DNA of 6,779 nt. It comes from Verrucomicrobiales bacterium. Lineage in GTDB: Bacteria > Verrucomicrobiota > Verrucomicrobiia > Verrucomicrobiales > DEV007. The notes under the pieces are model-generated. The model saw nothing but the letters and a program-made list of their open reading frames with translations. It made no database searches and was not told where the DNA came from. The stretch covers positions 1-6,779 of the forward strand of contig SLGN01000153.1 of the NCBI GenBank assembly GCA_007123695.1, written 5' to 3'. Numbering within the stretch: position 1 is the first letter of the stretch; every line of letters starts with the position of its first letter. The position numbers and the translations under genes were made by a program. Positions 1 through 4,972 of the stretch are shown here, piece by piece.

Positions 1-275
1 CGCCGCCTTCTCCCCACGATCCGGGGGAGCCTCCAGCATCCCTACCCGAGGCTTCCGGGCGCGGTGATCTCGAGGAAGAGTCGGTTCCCGCCGGGCCCCG
101 GCGTCCGAGCAAGGAGGAACTCGCTCTCGTCGAGGCTCTGCGCATGCAGTTGGAGGAGTGCCGCGTCCGTCGCGACGAGTTCTACCTCCAGAACGACGAG
201 GTCGGCTACCGTCGCGAGGTCCACCGGATGACCAATCTGGCCCGCGAGATCGGCGACATCGAAAACGCGTGGTAG
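1..275 (+). CDS. 3' end of an unrecognised protein gene (partial, 90 codons visible)
   Basis: The frame with codons starting at position 3 is open from the window edge to TAG at 273-275, giving the last 90 residues of a protein that begins outside the window. The first half of the visible part is rich in Pro, Gly, Glu and Asp and looks like a disordered linker. The second half, from about SKEELALVEAL to the terminal IENAW, is dense in Glu, Arg and Leu without prolines and is probably helical, possibly a coiled coil. No catalytic motif or family signature is visible and I assign no function. Support for coding is the open frame, the composition shift from linker to helix, and the convergent PHP gene starting its stop only 51 bp further on. 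A competing reading on the opposite strand at 42-224 is short and low in complexity. Confidence 0.6.
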   Translation, partial: PPSPHDPGEPPASLPEASGRGDLEEESVPAGPRRPSKEELALVEALRMQLEECRVRRDEFYLQNDEVGYRREVHRMTNLAREIGDIENAW

Positions 276-312
276 GGCATTTCCCGTTCGCGGACTCGTG
301 ATGTCCGTTGCC

Positions 313-327
313 AGGCGCGCCGCGCCT
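313..327. terminator. GC-only palindrome between convergent genes, possible terminator hairpin
   Basis: The sequence AGGCGC-GCC-GCGCCT is a perfect inverted repeat with 6-bp arms and a 3-nt loop. It begins at the stop codon of the minus-strand PHP gene and lies 37 bp after the stop of the plus-strand gene. A hairpin here could help end transcription of either gene. Neither strand has a U-tract after the stem, so it is not a canonical Rho-independent terminator. Short palindromes also arise by chance in GC-rich DNA. Confidence 0.25.
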
Positions 328-1199
328 CACCGGAAATAGGCGGCCCTGCCGCAGGCCTGTTCCGCCATGGCCCTGCCCGGACGAGCGTCCGCGATCGCGA
401 TTTCGCGGCGCTCGCGGTTGCGGAAAAGGGAGACCGCTCCGTAGCCGGCTTCCTCGAGGGTGTCGAGCGCGGCATGGAAACCGTCGGCGACCCGCAAGGG
501 GGTGTGGGAATCTGATCCGATAACGACGGAGATGCCGCGCTCGGCCATCAGGGCAAGGATTTCGGGTCCCGGATTCATTTCAGGAAAGGATTTGTTGAGC
601 CCCGAGGTATTCAGCTCCATGGCCACGCCGGTCTCCGCGATGCGGTCGAGCGACCGCTCGATGAAGGGGAGGATGCGCTCGAGCCGCCATTCCGTCGGGC
701 TCGCGTTCTTGACCAGGTCGGGGTGGGCGAGGCAGTCGAAGAGGCCGCTCTCGGCCGATTCGGCGAGGTGGTCGAAGTACTGGCGCTGGAAGGAGAAGGG
801 GTCGCCCCGCCAGAAAGCGTCGATGTATTCGGGAATGTGCCAGTGGACCGAGCCGAGGATGTAGTGGAAGTCGGCCCGCTCGTGCAGCTCCCGCAGCCAG
901 GGCTCCATGCCGGGGAAGAAGTCGCTTTCGAGACCGAGGAGCACCTCGAAGCCCGGAGGGGCGGCCTCGGTGGCCTCGTCCACCATCGCGACGTAGTCGT
1001 CGAACTGCTCGGGCGCCATGCGCACCCGGCTCGAAAAGCCGTTCGGCATGGGGCTGTGGCAGGTCATGACGATGCCGGCGAGTCCGTTCGCGACCCCGTG
1101 TTCCATGTAGAGGATGGGGTGTCCCTCGGCGTGCTTGCAGAGGGGCGTGTGCATGTGGCTGTCGAAGAAGACAGAATTTGAACCGGGTAGGGAGGACAC
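327..1199 (-). CDS. PHP-domain histidinol-phosphatase (class III, HisJ/HisK family)
   Basis: Predicted metal-dependent phosphoesterase of the PHP superfamily. Class III members remove phosphate from L-histidinol phosphate, the penultimate step of histidine synthesis, in the cytoplasm. Read from GTG at 1199 (290 residues), the metal-binding motifs occur in order: HMHT (His15, His17), CKHA (His23), TCHSP (His48), GLESDFFPG (Glu91), ILGSVH (His119), AHPDL (His159), MELNTSG (Glu195) and GSDSH (Asp230, His232). The combination of GLExDFxPG, GSVH and ELNTSGL is typical of histidinol-phosphatases rather than PHP proteins in general. The start is uncertain. The first ATG in the domain would delete His15, so translation must begin upstream: GTG at 1199 is nearest but has no good Shine-Dalgarno, while TTG at 1259 overlaps the reductase stop and has GAGGTG 8 nt before it. 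No other his gene is near, so another phosphorylated substrate is possible. Confidence 0.9.
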   Translation of the reverse strand: MSSLPGSNSVFFDSHMHTPLCKHAEGHPILYMEHGVANGLAGIVMTCHSPMPNGFSSRVRMAPEQFDDYVAMVDEATEAAPPGFEVLLGLESDFFPGMEPWLRELHERADFHYILGSVHWHIPEYIDAFWRGDPFSFQRQYFDHLAESAESGLFDCLAHPDLVKNASPTEWRLERILPFIERSLDRIAETGVAMELNTSGLNKSFPEMNPGPEILALMAERGISVVIGSDSHTPLRVADGFHAALDTLEEAGYGAVSLFRNRERREIAIADARPGRAMAEQACGRAAYFR

Positions 1200-1243
1200 G
1201 TCCCGGGAAGGTCGCGCATTCCGGCGGCCGGACCAAGCCGAAA

Positions 1244-1260
1244 TTTGAAGGAATTTCAAA
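1244..1260. other. AT-rich inverted repeat at the AKR/PHP gene junction
   Basis: TTTGAA-GGAAT-TTCAAA is a perfect 6-bp inverted repeat with a 5-nt loop, inside a 20-bp AT-rich island in very GC-rich surroundings. It overlaps the reductase stop codon (1256-1258) and the candidate TTG start of the PHP gene (1257-1259). In minus-strand mRNA it would form a weak hairpin around that TTG. It could affect translation of the downstream gene or form part of an internal promoter; no function is shown. Confidence 0.3.
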
Positions 1261-2053
1261 TCCCGCCCACCTCGGGAGGCAGGGCGCGGCAGTTTGCGCG
1301 CAGATGCGCGGCGTTGACCGTGCCGACGACTGCGGCGGAAACGGCCGGATGGGAAAAGACGAAGCGCAGGGACGTCGCCACGGCATCTGCCGGGGACTCC
1401 GCCCCGCCGAGCCATCCGCTGCCGAGCGCCTTTTTCAGAAAGACGGTGGTACCCGCCTCAAGAGCCGCGTCGAGGACCGGTTCCTCCTCCCGCTGCCACG
1501 GATTGTAGGTGACCATGACGGCGTCGAGGCCGAGCTCCACGGCGCGGAGACCGCCCGCCACGGTCTTCGTCGAGATCCCGGCGGCCAGGATCTTGCCGGC
1601 GGCCTTTAGCGCGAGGAGCGCCTCGACCGCTCCGGATCGGTCGAGCACGTCGAGGTCGTTTCCGTCGGAATGGAGCAGGAGACAGTCGATGCGGTCGGTC
1701 CTCAGCCTCGCGAGGCTGCGTTCCACGCTGGCGGTGATCGCGCCGGGGGAGAAGTCGAAGCTCGATGAGGCGCCGGAGAAATCCTCGCCCGCCTTCGAGA
1801 CGAGGACCCATTCGTCGCGGCGCTGTCCGAGGAGTTTGCCGAGCCGTTCTTCGCTGGTGCCGTAGGCCGGCGCGGTGTCGAGCAGGCAGATGCCTTCTTC
1901 GCGGGCCAGGTCGAGCAGGCCGAGGATCTCGCCATCGCCGGGCAGGTCGAATGGCGTGGGATATTTGACCTGGCGGTTCCGGCCGAACTTGACGGTGCCG
2001 AGACCGAGGGCGGAGACGAAAAGGCCGGTTCCGTGGAGGGGGCGAAGACGCAT
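1256..2053 (-). CDS. Aldo/keto reductase family oxidoreductase
   Basis: Predicted cytoplasmic NAD(P)H-dependent oxidoreductase of the aldo/keto reductase superfamily, 265 residues. The catalytic tetrad is complete: Asp59 and Tyr64 in LLDTAPAYG, Lys87 in VLVSKAG and His128 in CLLLHSDG. The C-terminal stretch VVGTVNAAHLRANCRAL matches the region that binds the cofactor phosphate and adenine in AKRs (usually GTxxxxHLxEN). It is somewhat shorter than the usual 300-330 residues, with compact loops and a short C-terminus, as in the small bacterial AKRs related to pyridoxal or D-threo-aldose dehydrogenases. The substrate cannot be told from sequence. The ATG at 2053 is preceded by GGAGGT at only 2 nt spacing, unusually close. 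It is the first gene of a minus-strand pair with the PHP phosphatase and diverges from def across 168 bp. Confidence 0.92.
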   Translation of the reverse strand: MRLRPLHGTGLFVSALGLGTVKFGRNRQVKYPTPFDLPGDGEILGLLDLAREEGICLLDTAPAYGTSEERLGKLLGQRRDEWVLVSKAGEDFSGASSSFDFSPGAITASVERSLARLRTDRIDCLLLHSDGNDLDVLDRSGAVEALLALKAAGKILAAGISTKTVAGGLRAVELGLDAVMVTYNPWQREEEPVLDAALEAGTTVFLKKALGSGWLGGAESPADAVATSLRFVFSHPAVSAAVVGTVNAAHLRANCRALPPEVGGI

Positions 2054-2221
2054 GGACCTCCGATCTTCGCCCCGTTCGGACTTCCTGGCAAATCAGGGTG
2101 AGCCCTGGCGTCCGCATCTGCGGATTCCGCGCAAGTCCCTCTTGGCGAAACGGGGAAACCCGGCGATGTTTGCGATCTTCGTCCCCGCTGCAGCAAACCG
2201 GGGGGCGAGACCAAACGAGGC
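2054..2221. promoter_or_regulatory. Divergent intergenic region between the AKR gene and def
   Basis: This 168-bp gap must hold promoters for both the minus-strand reductase unit and plus-strand def. I see no convincing -35/-10 pair. Visible structure: CAGGG-TGAG-CCCTG at 2094-2107; TCCGCA-TC-TGCGGA at 2111-2124; and a direct repeat of CGATCTTCG at 2061-2069 and 2173-2181, each followed by CCCCG with one extra T in the second copy. The repeat copies sit near opposite ends of the gap, one close to each gene, and could be operator sites. The reductase ribosome-binding sequence occupies 2056-2061. Upstream of def, CGAGG at 2216-2220 is only 1 nt from the ATG, and GGGGGCGAGA at 2201-2210 is rather far. 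Confidence 0.4.
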
Positions 2222-2773
2222 ATGATCCGTCCCATCGTTCACTACCCTGACCCCGTTCTCCGCAAGTCCGGCGCCCGCGTCGAGACTGTCGACGACGAGA
2301 TCCGCCGTCTTGCCGACGACCTCGTCGAGACCATGTACGACGCCCAGGGCGTCGGTCTCGCCGCGCAGCAGGTCGGCGTGGCCTTGCAGCTCGCGGTCGT
2401 CGATGTTTCGCACGACGAGGACTGCGTGACCTACTGCCGGGTCAACGGCGAGGCCCGCAAGCTGGCCGAGATCTGCCCGCTCGTTTTCGCCAATCCCTCG
2501 CTGAAGCTGCGCGGACCGAAGGAGAGAGAAAACGAGGGCTGCCTCTCCTTTCCCGATCTGCGCGGCGAGATTCTTCGCCCGTCCGAGGTGGTCGCCACCG
2601 TCGAGACTCTTGCGGGCGAGACTCTCGTGATCGAGGCGGACGGCCTGCTCAGCCGCGCTATCCAGCACGAGACCGACCACCTCTTCGGGCGGCTCTTCAT
2701 CGACCGCATGAGCAGCGCGCGCAAGCTCGCGATCCGCGGCCATCTCCGCGAGATGCAGGAGAGCTACCGCTAG
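2222..2773 (+). CDS. def: Peptide deformylase
   Basis: Removes the formyl group from the N-terminal methionine of new proteins as they leave the ribosome; a cytoplasmic metalloenzyme, usually with Fe2+. All three family motifs are intact in 183 residues: motif 1 GVGLAAQQ (residues 43-50, catalytic Gln50), motif 2 EGCLS (105-109, metal ligand Cys107) and motif 3 QHETDH (148-153, metal ligands His149 and His153, catalytic Glu150). The N-terminus IRPIVHYPDPVLRK is the usual deformylase start, which supports the ATG at 2222. Length is within the normal 165-190 range, with an extended segment at about residues 62-92 between motifs 1 and 2. No fmt (formyltransferase) gene, its common neighbour, is visible. 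It is followed directly by a tandem repeat and then, after 150 bp, by the SPFH pair. Confidence 0.98.
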   Translation: MIRPIVHYPDPVLRKSGARVETVDDEIRRLADDLVETMYDAQGVGLAAQQVGVALQLAVVDVSHDEDCVTYCRVNGEARKLAEICPLVFANPSLKLRGPKERENEGCLSFPDLRGEILRPSEVVATVETLAGETLVIEADGLLSRAIQHETDHLFGRLFIDRMSSARKLAIRGHLREMQESYR

Positions 2774-2836
2774 CCCGCAGCCGCCGGCCCCCGGGCGGCG
2801 CTGGTCCCGCAGCCTCCTAGCCCCTGGGTGGCGCTG
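2774..2836. repeat. Two imperfect tandem copies of a ~31-bp GC-rich, hairpin-capable repeat
   Basis: Copy 1 (2774-2803, 30 bp) and copy 2 (2806-2836, 31 bp) both begin CCCGCAGCC and end GGCGCTG, with a 2-bp spacer between them. By my hand alignment 26 of 31 columns match. Copy 1 contains a stem GCCGCC (2780-2785) and GGCGGC (2794-2799) around an 8-nt loop; copy 2 keeps this stem with one mismatch. Copy 1 starts on the base after the def stop. GTGGC at 2828-2832 can also pair with GCCAC at 2844-2848. No U-tract follows. It may be a short extragenic palindromic repeat, a transcript-end hairpin, or a local duplication. Confidence 0.6.
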
Positions 2837-2923
2837 CGGATTTGCCACGGGAGGCGTGGTGCCGAAAAATTCGCGCAGATTTCTCTTGTGGAGCGGTCCG
2901 CTTCCGGTCCATGCTGCCGCATC

Positions 2924-3949
2924 ATGGGAATCATCGGATTTATCCTTGGCGCCGGAGCTTGGTTCGTGGTTCGCTGCGTCCTCACCGGTTTCTACACCGT
3001 CGAGCAGAACGAGCGCGCCGTCGTCACCACCTTCGGGCGGGCGCAGCGGATCAAGGGACGGACGACTCTGGACCTGCCGATTTCGGAACATCTCGGCGAG
3101 GACCACCGGTCGCGCTACTTCTACCCTCAGGTCCGCGTCGTCGGTCCGGGCGGCCCCTACATCAAGATGCCCTGGCAGAAGGTCCACAAGGTCAGCATCG
3201 CCATCGAGACCGCGAGCATCGCCTACGACCCCGAAGACCCGAGGGTGAACAAGAACTGGACCGTGCTGGAGGCGGTGACCAAGGACCAGCTCAACATCGG
3301 CGTCACCGGGCAGCTCCGCTTCAAAGTGTCGGAACACAACCTCTACGCCTACCTCTTCGGGGTGAAGAGTCCGGTCGCCCACATCATGGGCTACTTCGTC
3401 TCGATTCTGCGCGAGCGCATCGCGAACTTCGAAGTCAGGAACAGCGAGGGCATCGGCATCGAGCCGATCGACGGCATCGAGAGCGCTATCATCGACGGCG
3501 ACGGGGCCCAGTTGGAAGGCGTGTCGATCAACGATCTCCGCAAGAACCTCAACGAACTCAACGAGCAGATGAACCGCGAGTGCCTCGGTTCCTCGGCCCG
3601 CTACGGCATCGAGCTGGACGCATCCCTCATCACCGGCATCGATCCGCCATCCGACATCGATTCCGCTCTCGCCGCGATCAACACGGCCCACAACGAGGTC
3701 TCGGCCGACATCAGCCTCGCCCAGGCCGAGGCGGACCAGAGGATCGAGCAGTCGAAGCGCGCCGTCGAGATCCAGACCATGCGCGTCCAGGCCGAGGTCG
3801 AACCGCTCGTGCGCGTCGCCGGCGAGCTTGCCTCGCTGAAGCAGAACGGCGAACCCGCCGCCCTCTTGTCCTACCTTCGCAACGTCCGTCTCCAGCTTTT
3901 CCGCAACGCCCGCCGGGTCATCGTCGACAACGCCTCCCTTTCGAAATGA
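2924..3949 (+). CDS. SPFH/Band 7 (prohibitin-like) membrane protein, first of a pair
   Basis: 341-residue membrane-anchored SPFH-domain protein. One N-terminal transmembrane segment (about residues 3-23) is followed by FYTVEQNERAVVTTFGR (23-39), the classic opening of a Band 7 domain, which runs to about residue 235. A helical Ala/Glu/Gln-rich coiled coil follows (about 248-305), and then a short C-terminal tail. SPFH proteins such as HflK, HflC, stomatin and prohibitin form large ring or cage assemblies on membranes and often control proteases or organise membrane domains. I chose ATG at 2924 because the transmembrane segment starts at once; the frame stays open upstream to GTG at 2828 and 2888, but that part looks non-coding. 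No strong Shine-Dalgarno is seen. The stop overlaps the next gene in ATGA. Sequence does not allow a firm HflK or HflC assignment. Confidence 0.92.
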   Translation: MGIIGFILGAGAWFVVRCVLTGFYTVEQNERAVVTTFGRAQRIKGRTTLDLPISEHLGEDHRSRYFYPQVRVVGPGGPYIKMPWQKVHKVSIAIETASIAYDPEDPRVNKNWTVLEAVTKDQLNIGVTGQLRFKVSEHNLYAYLFGVKSPVAHIMGYFVSILRERIANFEVRNSEGIGIEPIDGIESAIIDGDGAQLEGVSINDLRKNLNELNEQMNRECLGSSARYGIELDASLITGIDPPSDIDSALAAINTAHNEVSADISLAQAEADQRIEQSKRAVEIQTMRVQAEVEPLVRVAGELASLKQNGEPAALLSYLRNVRLQLFRNARRVIVDNASLSK

Positions 3950-4866
3950 ACGCTTTTCTCTTCGGCGCCGCCGCCGCCTTCTTCGGCCTGCTCATCGGCC
4001 TGCCCATCCTGCTCGGAATCATCAAGAGCTTCTGCTGGTTCACCACCGTGGACGAATGCCGCTGCAAGGTCTTCGTCCTCTTCGGAAAGGTCCTCGGGGT
4101 GATCTACGAGCCGGGTCTGCACATCACGCCGCTGAAGCTCGGGCTCCGCGTCCTCCTGGTGCCCTTTTTCGGAAAGGTGCACACCCTCGACCTGCGGCTC
4201 GACCAGCGCTATCTGCGCAGCCGCGCCGTCAATTCCGAAGAGGGCACCCCCGTCGGCATCGGCGTCTGGTACGAGATGCGGGTGAGCGATCCGGTTGCCT
4301 TTCTCTTCGAAAACACCGACCCTGAGGGCTCGCTGATGGCCAACGTCACCAACACGACGGTGCGCAGCCTCAGCAACATGCCCCTCGACAGCATGATGCA
4401 GAACCGCCACCACATGAGCCGGGAGGTGCGCTGCGAGGTTTCTCCCAAGTCCGAGAACTGGGGCTACAGCCTCGGCTCGGTCTACATCCGGAAGGTCCAT
4501 TTCCGCGACCAGGCCATGATCCACCAGATCGAGCAGAAAGTGGTCAACCGGCTGCGGCAGGTGACCTCGGCGATCCGGCAGGCGGGCGACAACCAGGTCG
4601 ACATCATCAAGTCGCGGGCCGACCGCGAGGCCTCCATCGAGTTCGCCAAGGCGGATGCGGTGCGTCCCAGGCTCGTCGGCGACGCCCTGCGCGAGATCGG
4701 GCGCGATCCCGAGGTGGTCGATGCCCTTTTCAGCGTGCTGGAGACGAGGGAAATCCTCGCCGGCGGCAGCGAGGTCGTCCTGATGCCGCCCGGAGGCGCG
4801 ATTCTGCCGGCCCTGGAGAGCGTCCGCGATGCCGGGCGGAGCGCCCCGCCGCCGCTGAAGCCGTGA
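3946..4866 (+). CDS. SPFH/Band 7 (prohibitin-like) membrane protein, second of a pair
   Basis: 306-residue partner of the preceding SPFH protein. Its ATG (3946-3948) lies inside the upstream stop region in an ATGA overlap, which points to translational coupling and matched production. Residues 4-28 form one strong transmembrane segment with the run FFGLLIGLPILLGII. The Band 7 domain starts at WFTTVDECRCKVFVLFGKV (31-49) and extends to about 190, with EPGLHI (55-60) typical of the fold. A charged helical region with coiled-coil character follows (about 190-255, including QIEQKVVNRLRQ), then a Gly/Pro-rich tail ending PPPLKP. It differs strongly from its neighbour, so the pair looks like two subunits of a hetero-oligomer, as in HflK/HflC. 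The usual HflC C-terminal features cannot be matched by eye. No terminator is visible after it. Confidence 0.92.
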   Translation: MNAFLFGAAAAFFGLLIGLPILLGIIKSFCWFTTVDECRCKVFVLFGKVLGVIYEPGLHITPLKLGLRVLLVPFFGKVHTLDLRLDQRYLRSRAVNSEEGTPVGIGVWYEMRVSDPVAFLFENTDPEGSLMANVTNTTVRSLSNMPLDSMMQNRHHMSREVRCEVSPKSENWGYSLGSVYIRKVHFRDQAMIHQIEQKVVNRLRQVTSAIRQAGDNQVDIIKSRADREASIEFAKADAVRPRLVGDALREIGRDPEVVDALFSVLETREILAGGSEVVLMPPGGAILPALESVRDAGRSAPPPLKP

Positions 4867-4882
4867 TGCCGCTGTCAGAACG

Positions 4883-4901
4883 CCCTTACCCTTTTCGAAC
4901 A
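4883..4901 (+). promoter_or_regulatory. Pyrimidine-rich motif upstream of the DUF1080 gene, echoed before the next secreted gene
   Basis: CCCTTACCCTTTTCGAACA resembles CCCTTTACCTTTCGATAACA at 6705-6724; both carry CCCTT, then ACC, a T-run, CGA and AACA, differing by short indels. Here the motif ends 71 bp before the ATG at 4973; in the other case it runs into the ATG. The remainder of the 106-bp gap (4867-4972) shows no terminator and no sigma-70-like promoter. A shared promoter or leader element is possible, but two sites are too few to define one. Confidence 0.25.
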
Positions 4902-4972
4902 CCGCGCCGCCCCCGTCGCATCGAAGTGCCGCCAGATCACTCTTTTTCAAAACCACGACAACAACCGCGACC

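Noticed and set aside
1200..1415. Extension of the PHP phosphatase to an ATG at 1415.
   Set aside because: It would overlap the 3' part of the aldo/keto reductase by 160 bases and add an Arg-rich segment unlike any PHP protein.
2892..2902. Palindrome AGCGG-T-CCGCT upstream of the first SPFH gene.
   Set aside because: The arms are 5 bp with a 1-nt centre; such palindromes are frequent at this GC content and it lies in no telling position.
2093..3691. A 532-codon antisense open frame across def and the first SPFH gene.
   Set aside because: It lies opposite two well-supported genes and its product is rich in Val, Asp, Ala and Arg with no motif, as expected of an antisense frame in GC-rich DNA.
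2842..4866. A single 674-codon open frame on the plus strand running through both SPFH genes.
   Set aside because: Its first 368 codons are the out-of-frame shadow of the first SPFH gene (Arg/Pro/His-rich with no domain). Only the part from ATG at 3946 encodes a Band 7 protein.
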